Made by a program: the position numbers and the translations under genes. 38,908 bases of DNA, taken from NCBI GenBank assembly GCA_041568335.1, contig JBFFZZ010000003.1, positions 1 to 38,908 on the forward strand, given 5' to 3'. Positions 7,484-16,035 of this stretch are shown here, in pieces. The first letter of the stretch is position 1. The number at the start of each line of letters is the position of its first letter. The notes under the pieces are model-generated. The model was not told the origin of the DNA, did not search any database, and saw only the letters and a list, made by a program, of their open reading frames with translations. This DNA comes from WVWW01 sp041568335. GTDB lineage: Bacteria > Acidobacteriota > Polarisedimenticolia > Polarisedimenticolales > Polarisedimenticolaceae.

Positions 7484-10400
7484 CGCTTCTCGCGCGGCGG
7501 CGGCGGGACGACGATCTCCTTCGGCGGGTTGCGCTTCAGTTCCTCGAGTAGCATCTCGACCGCCTTTTCGAGCGATGGGTCCTCGCCCTTCGCGACGAGC
7601 TCCGGCCGGTCGATGACCTCGACGTCCGGAGCCACGCCCTCGTTCTCGACGGCCCAGTTTCCCTCGGTGTCGAGGAAGCGGAACGTCGGCACCGACAGCG
7701 AGCCGCCGTCCATGAAGCCGGGGTTACCGGACAGCCCGATCAGACCGCCCCAGGTGCGCGTGCCGATCAGCGGGCCGAGCCCGAGCTTGCGGAAGTAGTA
7801 CGGGAAAGCATCCCCCCCGGAGCTCGAATACCCGTTCATCAGGCAGGCCTTGGGACCCTCGTGGTAGTAGCCCGGTGTGTCGAACGGCTCGATCCCCCGG
7901 CGGGCCCAGGAACTCAACCGCTTGCGCGAAATCAGCTCCATCATGCGGTCGGGGATGAACCCGCCGCCGTTGTAGCGCGCGTCGAAGATCAACGCGTCCC
8001 TGTGCGCCTGCGGGTAGAACCACTTGCGCAGCTCGCGGTTGCCCTCGAACGCGGTGTTGGGCAGGTGGATGTACCCGATCCGGCCGTTGGAAAGCCTGTC
8101 GACCATCTCGAGGCGGGACTGCGCCCAGTCGAGGTAGCGCAGGTTGGTCTCGCGCGCGATCGGCCGCACCGAGACGTCGCGTGCGCCGTCTTCCTTCGGC
8201 TTGTCGTTGACGCGCAGCACGACGGTGCGGCCCGCGGCGCCCTCGAGCAACTCGTAGAAGTTGTCGACGCCCTTGGTCGAGCGGCCGTCGACGGCGAGGA
8301 TCCACTCGCCCTCCGCGACATCCACCGTCGGTTCGGTCAGCGGCGAACGGAAGTCGGCATGCCAGTTTTCGCCGGGGAAGATCTTGGCGATCTTGAAGTA
8401 GCCGGAATCGGCGAAGATCTCGGCGCCGAGCAGGCCGTTGTCGACCCGGTCGGGTCGCGGGAAATCACCCCAGTTGACATAGAAGTGGCCGGCGTTCAGC
8501 TCGCCGCCCATCTCGCCGAGGATGTAGTCGAGGTCGCCGCGGTGCGCGATGTGCGGAACGAGAGGGGCGTAGAGATCGTGGATCTCCCGCCAGTCGATAC
8601 CGTGCATCCCCTCGTCGTAGAACCAATCGCGGGTGATGCGCCAACCGTCGAGGAAGATCTGCCGCCACTCGGCAACCGGATCGACGCGCATCGTCATACC
8701 CGACAGCTCGAGCCGGCCCGCGTCGGGCTTCTGGTCCTTCTTGACATCGACGATGCCGTAGTTGCTGCCCGAGCTGTAGAGCAACTTCTTGCCGTCTTTC
8801 GAAACGGCGAAGTTGCCGACACCCGGGAGGATCGTCTCGACCTCCTCGGACTCGATCGAAAACTTGCGCACCTCGGGTCCGTCGTCACCGAAGCGGGCGA
8901 ACAGCACGCCGTCCTCGACGGCCGCGACCGACCCGTAGGTGCTCGGGCCACCCGGAAGCGCGACCACGCGATGGTCGAATCCGTCGAAGTCGATCTCGAT
9001 CTTCGGCTCCTCCTCTTCCTTCTTTTCGCCGTTCTCTTCTCCGTTGCCGTTCTTTTCTTCGTCGTCGGCCTTCTTGATCTCTTCTTCGTCGCTCTTGGGC
9101 TGGAACAGCGCCGGGCCGTCGGCCTTCAACAACGCCGCATAGACGCGCGTCGGATCGGTGTAGAAGTAGTTGAACTCGTACCCGCTGAACTCCAGGTTGA
9201 AGTCGCGATCGGAAAGGAAGTAGAGGTACCGGCCCTTGGGATCGAAACTCGGCGAGAAGTCGTTGGTGTAGTCGCCGGTCAGCTGAGTCGAGGCGCGGTC
9301 GGGGAGCGAATGCACCCAGATCGAGCTGAACTGCGCGTCATCGGTCTTCGTGTAGACGATCCAGCGGCTGTCCGGGGACCAGTCGTACGTCGTGATCGGC
9401 CCGTAGGTCCCAATGTCCACGGTCGTGACCTCGCCGGTCTCGACGTCGGCGTAGCGCAGCTGCTGTTTCGTGTCGCCGAAGGCGAGCTTTTTGCTGTCCG
9501 GCGACCAAACCGGCGGGAATCGCCACGTATCGCCGTCCTTGGTGATGCGCCGTTCGTCGCCGCTGCCGTCTTGGGGTCGCACGTAGAGCTCGTACTCGCC
9601 CGTGCGGTCGCTCAGGTAAGCGATGCTGCCGCCGTCCGGCGACCAAACGGGCTGCATCTCACGAATGCCCGGCGTGCGCGTGAGGTTGCGAACCTCCCCG
9701 TCGCTGGCCGGGACGGTGAAGATCTCGCCGCGAGCGCCGAACACGGCGCGTTTGCCGCTCGGAGAAATGTCGCCGCTGCCGATCCTCTCCGAGACGTTTT
9801 GCCGGTGCGGCATCCGCGCCAAGAAATCCCCGTGCAACGTGATCTCGATTTTCGACGATTGGCCCGAGGCCGGATCGAGTTGGTAGAGGTAGCCTCCGGC
9901 CTCGTACACGATCGAGGACGGGCCCGCGCTCGCCCACAGCACGTCGAAGTCCTCGTGCCGCGTGACCTGCCGCTTGTTGCCGCCGTCCTCGTCACAGGCC
10001 CAGAGATTCAATCGGCCGGCGGTCCGATCGGAGGTGTAGTAAATCGTCGACCCGACCCACAGCGGCTGGTTGTCCGTGCCCTTCCAGTCGGTCAGTCGGG
10101 TGGAGGCGTGCTTCTCGAGATCGTAGATCCAGACATCCTGCGCCCGGCCGCCGACGTGCCGCTTCCAGGTGCGCCACTCACGGTCGATCGGGGTGTAGAC
10201 GATCTTCTTGCCATCGGGCGAGAACATCCCGGCGCCCGATTCGGGGATCTCCAGAGGAGTTTCCATCCCGCCGTCGGCGGCGATCAGGTACAGCCGCCCC
10301 ATGCGCACACCCCACGGCAACCGGTTGCCGCGGAACAGGATGTGTTTTCCGTCGGGAGTCCAATCGAGCACGCGGTAATCGAACCCACCACGCGGCGGCA

Positions 10401-10737
10401 TCGAACCCACGTCGTTGTACCAGGTGAGCTGTTCGGGCGTGCCGCCCTCGACGCCGACGACGTAGATCTGACGGTTCCCGCCGTATTCCGCCGAGAACGC
10501 GATGCGTTTCCCGTCGGGAGAGAACTTGGGGAACAGCTCCATTCCTTCGTGGGAGGTGAGGCGGCGCGCTTCGCCCCCCCGGGACGCGGCCAGCCAGATG
10601 TCTCCGGCATACACGAAGGCGACGCGATCGCCGTGAATGTCGGGGAAGCGAAGCAGACGAGCCTCCTCGGCGCCGCTCCCGGCGGCGAGAAGGAACATCG
10701 AAACAGCGGCAATGAACCCGGCGACGGCGCGCACCAT
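7480..10737 (-). CDS. Tricorn-type S41 serine protease, exported
   Basis: A 1085-residue protein with an N-terminal signal peptide (MVRAVAGFIAAVSMFLLA). It carries a run of beta-propeller WD40/PD40-like repeats (FSPDGKRIAFSAE, WSPDGGSIAYLSD, WSPDSKKLAFGD and others), a PDZ domain around residues 790-860, and a C-terminal S41 protease core. The tricorn catalytic set is recognisable: His in MHGIDW, Ser973 in GYSSSGGD, and Glu in WAVENEGVAPDVEV. It should degrade peptides in the periplasm. Between the propellers lies an acidic Glu/Lys-rich insert (about residues 553-585) with no secondary-structure signature. The ribosome binding site is AAGGGGGA, and a 7-base-arm dyad lies upstream at 10758-10781. 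Confidence 0.93.
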   Translation of the reverse strand: MVRAVAGFIAAVSMFLLAAGSGAEEARLLRFPDIHGDRVAFVYAGDIWLAASRGGEARRLTSHEGMELFPKFSPDGKRIAFSAEYGGNRQIYVVGVEGGTPEQLTWYNDVGSMPPRGGFDYRVLDWTPDGKHILFRGNRLPWGVRMGRLYLIAADGGMETPLEIPESGAGMFSPDGKKIVYTPIDREWRTWKRHVGGRAQDVWIYDLEKHASTRLTDWKGTDNQPLWVGSTIYYTSDRTAGRLNLWACDEDGGNKRQVTRHEDFDVLWASAGPSSIVYEAGGYLYQLDPASGQSSKIEITLHGDFLARMPHRQNVSERIGSGDISPSGKRAVFGARGEIFTVPASDGEVRNLTRTPGIREMQPVWSPDGGSIAYLSDRTGEYELYVRPQDGSGDERRITKDGDTWRFPPVWSPDSKKLAFGDTKQQLRYADVETGEVTTVDIGTYGPITTYDWSPDSRWIVYTKTDDAQFSSIWVHSLPDRASTQLTGDYTNDFSPSFDPKGRYLYFLSDRDFNLEFSGYEFNYFYTDPTRVYAALLKADGPALFQPKSDEEEIKKADDEEKNGNGEENGEKKEEEEPKIEIDFDGFDHRVVALPGGPSTYGSVAAVEDGVLFARFGDDGPEVRKFSIESEEVETILPGVGNFAVSKDGKKLLYSSGSNYGIVDVKKDQKPDAGRLELSGMTMRVDPVAEWRQIFLDGWRITRDWFYDEGMHGIDWREIHDLYAPLVPHIAHRGDLDYILGEMGGELNAGHFYVNWGDFPRPDRVDNGLLGAEIFADSGYFKIAKIFPGENWHADFRSPLTEPTVDVAEGEWILAVDGRSTKGVDNFYELLEGAAGRTVVLRVNDKPKEDGARDVSVRPIARETNLRYLDWAQSRLEMVDRLSNGRIGYIHLPNTAFEGNRELRKWFYPQAHRDALIFDARYNGGGFIPDRMMELISRKRLSSWARRGIEPFDTPGYYHEGPKACLMNGYSSSGGDAFPYYFRKLGLGPLIGTRTWGGLIGLSGNPGFMDGGSLSVPTFRFLDTEGNWAVENEGVAPDVEVIDRPELVAKGEDPSLEKAVEMLLEELKRNPPKEIVVPPPPREKR

Positions 10738-10757
10738 GGCGTCCCCCCTTCAGTACC

Positions 10758-10781
10758 CCTCGTTGGATTGGAAAAACGAGG
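10758..10781. promoter_or_regulatory. Perfect 7-base inverted repeat upstream of tricorn gene
   Basis: CCTCGTT and AACGAGG flank a 10-base spacer. It sits in the 69-base gap between the small TPR gene and the tricorn start, both leftward. No T-run follows, so an operator or 5'-leader hairpin is more likely than a terminator. Its function is not known. Confidence 0.35.
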
Positions 10782-10806
10782 CGGGATTATGCCATAGCGT
10801 GCGCGG

Positions 10807-11313
10807 TTATGCGCGGCGGAGCGAGCGCCGCCGGGAGGCGGCCTGCGACCGGGCCTCGGCCTCGGCGCGCATGCGCCCGAGCGTCTTGTTGATCGGGTTC
10901 TTACGGCTCAGGAACGGCAGGACCGCTTTCTTACGCAGGCCCATCCGCTTGATCTCGCCGACCAAACCTTGATGGCCCGGCTGTTGTTTCACGCCGCGGA
11001 CGAAGACATGAAACGCCTGGCGCCGGCGGCCGGCGTCGTAGAGCACACGACCGAGGTTCCAATGCAGGTCGGGGTTGTACTGCTCCAGCTGGATTGCCGA
11101 CTGGCACAGTTTGATCGCCTCGTGGTGGCGCTTCTTCGCCAGACCGATGCACAGGCCATAGTAGGAACGGTAGCGGGCCTGGGGCGTCTTCGGCGTGAGT
11201 TTTTTCTCCAGCATCAGCGCGGCCTCGAAGAACGCGGTCGCGGCGCGCCAGTCGTTTTTCTCCAGCGCGCTGTAGCCCTTTTCGAAACTGTCCTCGGCTT
11301 CCCGATTCAGCAT
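10807..11313 (-). CDS. Small cytosolic TPR protein
   Basis: A 168-residue soluble protein of TPR-type helices (SFEKGYSALEKNDWRAATAF, DLHWNLGRVLYDAGRRRQAF) with a strongly basic tail rich in Arg (RSQAASRRRSLRRA). I chose ATG 11313 because GGGAGGA lies six bases upstream. The open frame continues upstream, but that sequence is not protein-like. There is no signal peptide. The basic tail after the motif RKNPINKTLGR could bind nucleic acid or membranes; that is speculation. It is the first gene of a possible unit with the tricorn gene, 69 bases downstream. Confidence 0.75.
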   Translation of the reverse strand: MLNREAEDSFEKGYSALEKNDWRAATAFFEAALMLEKKLTPKTPQARYRSYYGLCIGLAKKRHHEAIKLCQSAIQLEQYNPDLHWNLGRVLYDAGRRRQAFHVFVRGVKQQPGHQGLVGEIKRMGLRKKAVLPFLSRKNPINKTLGRMRAEAEARSQAASRRRSLRRA

Positions 11314-11388
11314 GCCGTCCTCCCGTGACGATGGAAATATCGCGCCGTCTTGGGCCGGGGGACCATAGTTAATTTGGTGCAGTCGATG

Positions 11389-11413
11389 ACGAATCCGTAG
11401 GCTACGAATTCGT
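11389..11413 (-). terminator. Hairpin after the esterase-TPR gene
   Basis: Two 12-base arms (11389-11400 and 11402-11413) are complementary with a single exception. In the leftward transcript that exception is a G-U pair, so the RNA stem is complete apart from the apex. In the rightward transcript it would be a C-A mismatch. It begins 22 bases after the esterase-TPR stop. No U-tract follows, so termination would be factor-dependent, or the site may instead be an operator for the small TPR gene. Confidence 0.4.
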
Positions 11414-11434
11414 AACGCTGCTAGAGCGGGAACT

Positions 11435-12814
11435 TCAGGAGGGGTCGAGATCGGCGAGTAGCGCGGCGAATCGCGGGTCTTCGCGGAGCGTCGCGAGGTG
11501 CTCGTCGCTGCGCAGACGCTCCGCATCGTCGAAACCGAGCTCGATCGCCTCGGTCAAGGTCTCGAGGGCTCGGTCCGCCCGACCCGATCGCGCGTACATC
11601 CCGGCCAGCCTGACGTGCAGACCGCGACTCTCCGGCACGGCCTGCAAGGCGATCTCGTAAAACAACGCGGCGCGCTCGTAGTCGCCGCTCTGCCCCGCAT
11701 GGATGCCGCGTTCGTAGCCGACCAGGCTCACGAACGAGACCAACCGGGAGGCCGTGTCGGCGCGGCGGGGATCTTCGGAATCCGTGTTGCGGACATGGCG
11801 GTCGATCTCGCGGCGCAGGTCGCGTAGATCGCCGGCGCGGCGACCGGCGTCGTCCACGGCGAGCTCCATTTTGCGGATCTGCGTGACCAACCGTCGACGC
11901 GCATCGTCCTCGTGGCGGATCAAGCGTTTCCGCTCTTTTGCCGCCCGCGCAACCGCGGGATCTTGCCGCAGACGTCGAATCTCGGCCTCGATCTCCTCGA
12001 GATCGGCGAGCCCGGCAAAATCTCGCGTGATCTGTTCGTAGTCGCGCAGCACGGCGTCGGGGGGGGTCGCCGCCTGTGCCCGGTTTCGCGCGTTGTCCAA
12101 CAGGGCACCGACGTGTTCCCGATCAACCGCACGCAGGCCGCGGCGCATGGCCTGCACCTCGAACCATTCGATCGCCGCGGTGAAGTCACGCTTGGGCGGC
12201 CACTGGTGCGGTCCGTCGAACACCACGTGGAGCGACGGCAGCTCGCGCTCGAGGAGCCGGGCGTGAACTTGCTGCATTTCACGATGGTTCATGTCTCGTG
12301 TTCCCGACGCCGCGGCGAAGACGAACGGGATCGGCCCATCGACCCCGTCGCGTTCGCGGAAGCCGGCGCCGACGGCGAAGACCCCCGCGACAGCCCGGGT
12401 CTGCAGCGCCACTTCGGTCGCCATCCGCGCCCCACCGGAGAACCCGGCGGTATAGACGCGCGCGGCGTCGATCGAGAAGCGGCCGGCGACGTCCTTCCAG
12501 ACCGCCGCGGCGGCCGCCATCTTGGGCTCCCAGCCGGTGTAGTTTCGCGAGTCGTTGGAACCCACGGCGATGTAACCGTAGCGCTCGGCGGCAGCGCGGA
12601 ATCCCTCGACCGGCTGCGACCCGATACCCGAGGGATCAAACGCGAGGATCAAGGGCCACGCCCGTTCCACGTCGTAGCCCGACGGCAGGTACAGCGCGTA
12701 GCTGAACTCCGGGGCCGCCTCGCAAACCACCGATTCGACGAAACTGCCGGGCGAGATACCCGCGGCCGCCTGGCCGGAAACGAGCAGGAGCAGAAGGGCG
12801 GCGTGCGATTTCAT
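11435..12814 (-). CDS. Secreted alpha/beta-hydrolase (esterase-like) with C-terminal TPR region
   Basis: A 459-residue protein. A signal peptide (MKSHAALLLLLVSGQAAA) is followed by an alpha/beta-hydrolase domain of the PHB-depolymerase/feruloyl-esterase type. Visible elements are YALYLPSGYD, ILAFDPSG, the nucleophile elbow GFSGGAR, and GPHQWPP as the likely catalytic His. From about residue 225 a charged helical segment (many Arg/Glu, possible coiled coil) leads to TPR-like units (YERAALFYEIALQAVPES, ADRALETLTEAIELGFDD). In-frame ATG 12823 is an equally possible start; 12814 gives the best signal peptide. It lies divergent from the PspC gene. The substrate is unknown. Confidence 0.78.
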   Translation of the reverse strand: MKSHAALLLLLVSGQAAAGISPGSFVESVVCEAAPEFSYALYLPSGYDVERAWPLILAFDPSGIGSQPVEGFRAAAERYGYIAVGSNDSRNYTGWEPKMAAAAAVWKDVAGRFSIDAARVYTAGFSGGARMATEVALQTRAVAGVFAVGAGFRERDGVDGPIPFVFAAASGTRDMNHREMQQVHARLLERELPSLHVVFDGPHQWPPKRDFTAAIEWFEVQAMRRGLRAVDREHVGALLDNARNRAQAATPPDAVLRDYEQITRDFAGLADLEEIEAEIRRLRQDPAVARAAKERKRLIRHEDDARRRLVTQIRKMELAVDDAGRRAGDLRDLRREIDRHVRNTDSEDPRRADTASRLVSFVSLVGYERGIHAGQSGDYERAALFYEIALQAVPESRGLHVRLAGMYARSGRADRALETLTEAIELGFDDAERLRSDEHLATLREDPRFAALLADLDPS

Positions 12815-12890
12815 CGAAAACATCTTAAAACAGCGGCGCGGGAACCGCTTCCGGTGCTCGTGCGTAACACAGGACAGGAGGAAGAGGGCC

Positions 12891-13130
12891 ATGACAACTT
12901 ACAAACGTATCTACCGTTCCCGTTCCGAGTCGATGATCGCGGGCCTCGCGGGGGGTCTGGCGAACTACTTCAACGTCGACCCGACCCTGATCCGACTGGC
13001 TTTCGTCGGCGCGGGCTTCCTTACCGGTGTCATCCCCGGTCTGCTGGCCTACGCGGTCGGCTGGATCATCGTCCCGCTGGAACCGCTTCCGCTGGCCAAC
13101 CCGCAGTCGACGCAACCCAACGAAAGCTGA
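12891..13130 (+). CDS. PspC domain protein
   Basis: This 79-residue membrane protein is one PspC domain: KRIYRSRSESMIAGLAGGLANYF, NVDPTLIRLAFV, then one hydrophobic segment (residues 37-63) ending WIIVPLEP. PspC-domain proteins sense or bind membrane stress factors, as in the phage-shock response. There is no pspA or pspB nearby, so the role here is open. The ribosome binding site AGGAGGAAGAGG is very strong. It starts 76 bases from the divergent esterase gene and is followed after 25 bases by the FAD/Fe-S dehydrogenase gene. Confidence 0.85.
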   Translation: MTTYKRIYRSRSESMIAGLAGGLANYFNVDPTLIRLAFVGAGFLTGVIPGLLAYAVGWIIVPLEPLPLANPQSTQPNES

Positions 13131-13155
13131 CCCCTCCGCGCTCCACTACAATGAC

Positions 13156-15981
13156 GTGGTGGACCTGGCGATACAGCTCGCGTCGATCGTGCCCGCGCCG
13201 CGCGTCTCGACGCGCTACCTGGACCGCGTCGCTTTCGCCAACGACGCGAGCGTCTACCGTCTGATCCCCCGGGCGGTCGTGCACCCGAACACGACCGAGG
13301 AAGTGCGACGCCTGTTCGCCTTCAGCCGCCGTGAACGAATCCCCATGACGTTCCGCGCGGCGGGAACGAGTCTCTCGGGGCAGGCCCTGACCGACGGGAT
13401 CCTGGTCGTGCTGTCGCGCGGCTGGCGCGAGTACGAGGTGCTCGACGACGGGGCGAGGATTCGTTTCCAACCCGGCGTGATCGGTGGCATCGCCAACCAG
13501 GCGTTGCGGCCCCACGGGAGGAAGATCGGACCGGATCCGGCATCGATCAACGCCTGCATGATGGGCGGCATCCTCTCCAACAACTCCAGCGGCATGTGTT
13601 GCGGTATCGAGCAAAACGCTTACCGCACGCTGGACTCGATGAGCCTGGTGCTGCCGGACTCCACCGTGATCGACACGGCCGCCCCCGATGCGGCGGGGGT
13701 GCTTCGCAGGGAGGCGCCGGATGTCTTCGACGGGCTGGAGAGCCTTCGTGAACGCGTGCGAGCCGATGCCGCTCTCGTACGCTTGATCCGTCACAAGTAC
13801 CGGATGAAGAACACGATGGGTTATTCGCTCAACGCGTTCGTGGATTACGACGACCCGGTCGACATCCTCGCGCATCTGATGATCGGCGCCGAAGGGACGC
13901 TGGGGTTCATCGGCGAGGCCGTCCTGCGCACGGTCCCCGACTACGCCCACAAATACACGGGACTGCTGTTCTTCGACGACGTGCCGGCGGCTTGTTCGGC
14001 GATCGAGCCGTTGCGTCGAAGCGGCGCCCGCGCCCTGGAGCTCATGGACTATCCGTCACTCCTCGCGGTGCGCTCTCAACCCGGGGTCCCGCAACGCGTC
14101 GCCCGGTTGCCCGAGGGCACCGCGGCGTTGCTCGTCGAGTACCAGACCGATGGTGAGCGTGAGCTCGACACTTGCCGTCTCGAATCCGAGCGGGTGCTCC
14201 CGAGCCTGCCTCTTTCCGGTGACGCCGAATGGACGCTCGACCCCGAGCGCCAGGTGGCGCTGTGGCGGGTGCGTAAAGGCCTCATTCCGTCGGTCGGTGC
14301 GATGCGCGCGCAGGGAACGGCTTTCATCAACGAGGATGTGGTCTTTCCGGTGGAGCGGCTTGCCTCCGGAGTCGCGGAGCTCCAGGCCTCGTTCCGGCGT
14401 TGGGGTTACGACGACGCCATCGTCTTCGGTCACGCCAAGGACGGCAACCTGCATTTCGTCCTGACGCAACCGTTCCGGAACGACGACGACGTCAGACGAT
14501 ACGACACCTTCATGCGCGAGCTGGCCGATCTCGTCGCCGTCCGCTACGACGGGGCGCTGAAGGCCGAACACGGGACGGGGCGCAACATGGCACCCTTCGT
14601 CGAGACGGAATGGGGCGGCCCGGCGGTGCGCGTCATGCGCGAGCTCAAGCGGCTGATCGATCCCGACGGGCTGCTCAACCCGGGTGTGATCCTCAACGAC
14701 AACCCGGCGGCCCACGTGACGGATCTCAAGGACCTGCCCGAGGTCGAGCCCGAAGTCGACCGTTGCATCGAGTGCGGCTTCTGCGAACGCTGGTGCCCCA
14801 GCCGCGACCTCACGCTGACGCCACGACAACGCATCGTCGTCCGGCGCCAGATGCGGAGGCTCGACGCGAGCGACCCTTTCGATCCGTTGCTGGCCGAGCT
14901 GCGCGCGGGATGGCCGTTCGCCGCGGAAGAGACCTGCGCGACCGACGGCCTGTGTGCGCTGGCCTGCCCGGTCTCGATCGATACGGGGAGGTTGACCAAG
15001 CGGCTGCGCCGCGCGCGGGTCGACGACGGAGACGAGCGTTTCTCCCTGTGGATCGTCGAACGTTTCGGCTGGTGTGTGACGGCGGCGCGAGCGGCGTTGC
15101 GGTTGGGACATTTGCTGAGCCGGGCGATCGGCGGCGAGCGACACGAATGGCTGTCGCGGCGGCTCGCGCCCGCCGGCCTGAACTGGATCCATCCGATGCC
15201 GCCGTTGCCGCGCAAGCCGACGCGTCGCCGGCCCGAAACCTTCGACGCGGTGTTCTTCCCGTCGTGCGTCTCACGGGTGTTTGGCGAACCTGGGGATACC
15301 GACCCGCCCGGCCGTCTCGTGGAACGCGTTTCCGCGCGTGCCGGCCTGTCGGTATGGACACCGCGCGAGGCCGACGGTTTGTGTTGCGGGATGCCCTTTT
15401 CCTCGAAGGGGTTGGATGCCGCGTATCGTGCCGCCGCCAACCGCGCCGTCGCGGCGTTGTGGAGCTGGAGCGACCGGGGGCGGGTTCCCGTCCTGACCGA
15501 CGCCAGCCCGTGCGCCTGGACGCTCAAGGGTGTCGCCCCGGTCCTCACGTCCGAGAACAGGAACAGGTTCAACGGACTGACGATCCTGGACGGGATCGAG
15601 TTCGCCCACGAAGAGTTGCTAGGGCGCCTCGTGTTGACGCCGCTCGACAGGCGGGTCGCGGTGCATCCGGTCTGTTCGGTACGCAAGATGGACCTCGAAG
15701 CGAAACTGCTCGCCGTGGCCTCGGCCTGCGCGAACCGCGTCGATTTCCCCTTGAACAGCGCGTGTTGCGGGATGGCGGGCGATCGCGGTTTCCGCATCCC
15801 GGAGTTGCCCGAGGCGGCGCTCCAACCCTTACGCCGCGAGATCGAAACGAGCGACTACAGCGACTTTTTTGCTAGCAGCCGAAGTTGCGAGGCCGGACTG
15901 ACTCGAGTCACGGGTAGGCCTTACCGCTCGTTCTGGCGGCTGCTCGAAGAGGCTTCGGCGGGCTTTCCCCCGATGTTATGA
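13156..15981 (+). CDS. FAD-binding and Fe-S D-2-hydroxyacid dehydrogenase (Dld/GlcD-GlcF-like fusion)
   Basis: A 941-residue fusion. The N-terminal part is a PCMH-type FAD-binding domain (FRAAGTSLSGQALTDGI; ASINACMMGGILSNNSSGMC) followed by the FAD-linked oxidase C domain (GAEGTLGFIGEAVLRTVPD; VFGHAKDGNLHF; KAEHGTGRNMAPFVE). From about residue 535 come ferredoxin-type Cys clusters (CIECGFCERWC, then CATDGLCALAC), and last a pair of CCG/heterodisulfide-reductase-like motifs (CCGMPFSSKG, CCGMAGDRG). This is the architecture of respiratory D-lactate or D-2-hydroxyglutarate dehydrogenases passing electrons to quinone or cytochrome. The exact hydroxyacid is not determined. The start is GTG 13156 or GTG 13159; there is no clear ribosome binding site. 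Confidence 0.88.
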   Translation: MVDLAIQLASIVPAPRVSTRYLDRVAFANDASVYRLIPRAVVHPNTTEEVRRLFAFSRRERIPMTFRAAGTSLSGQALTDGILVVLSRGWREYEVLDDGARIRFQPGVIGGIANQALRPHGRKIGPDPASINACMMGGILSNNSSGMCCGIEQNAYRTLDSMSLVLPDSTVIDTAAPDAAGVLRREAPDVFDGLESLRERVRADAALVRLIRHKYRMKNTMGYSLNAFVDYDDPVDILAHLMIGAEGTLGFIGEAVLRTVPDYAHKYTGLLFFDDVPAACSAIEPLRRSGARALELMDYPSLLAVRSQPGVPQRVARLPEGTAALLVEYQTDGERELDTCRLESERVLPSLPLSGDAEWTLDPERQVALWRVRKGLIPSVGAMRAQGTAFINEDVVFPVERLASGVAELQASFRRWGYDDAIVFGHAKDGNLHFVLTQPFRNDDDVRRYDTFMRELADLVAVRYDGALKAEHGTGRNMAPFVETEWGGPAVRVMRELKRLIDPDGLLNPGVILNDNPAAHVTDLKDLPEVEPEVDRCIECGFCERWCPSRDLTLTPRQRIVVRRQMRRLDASDPFDPLLAELRAGWPFAAEETCATDGLCALACPVSIDTGRLTKRLRRARVDDGDERFSLWIVERFGWCVTAARAALRLGHLLSRAIGGERHEWLSRRLAPAGLNWIHPMPPLPRKPTRRRPETFDAVFFPSCVSRVFGEPGDTDPPGRLVERVSARAGLSVWTPREADGLCCGMPFSSKGLDAAYRAAANRAVAALWSWSDRGRVPVLTDASPCAWTLKGVAPVLTSENRNRFNGLTILDGIEFAHEELLGRLVLTPLDRRVAVHPVCSVRKMDLEAKLLAVASACANRVDFPLNSACCGMAGDRGFRIPELPEAALQPLRREIETSDYSDFFASSRSCEAGLTRVTGRPYRSFWRLLEEASAGFPPML

Positions 15982-16035
15982 TTCGGCGTAGATTTCCCCA
16001 AGACATCGCTCCGGCTACGTGAATGGAGGCTCTCC

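Noticed and set aside
7861..10797. A 978-codon open frame opposite the tricorn gene.
   Set aside because: It is an antisense shadow caused by strong GC codon bias. The translated sequence has no recognisable domain, whereas the other strand encodes all tricorn motifs.
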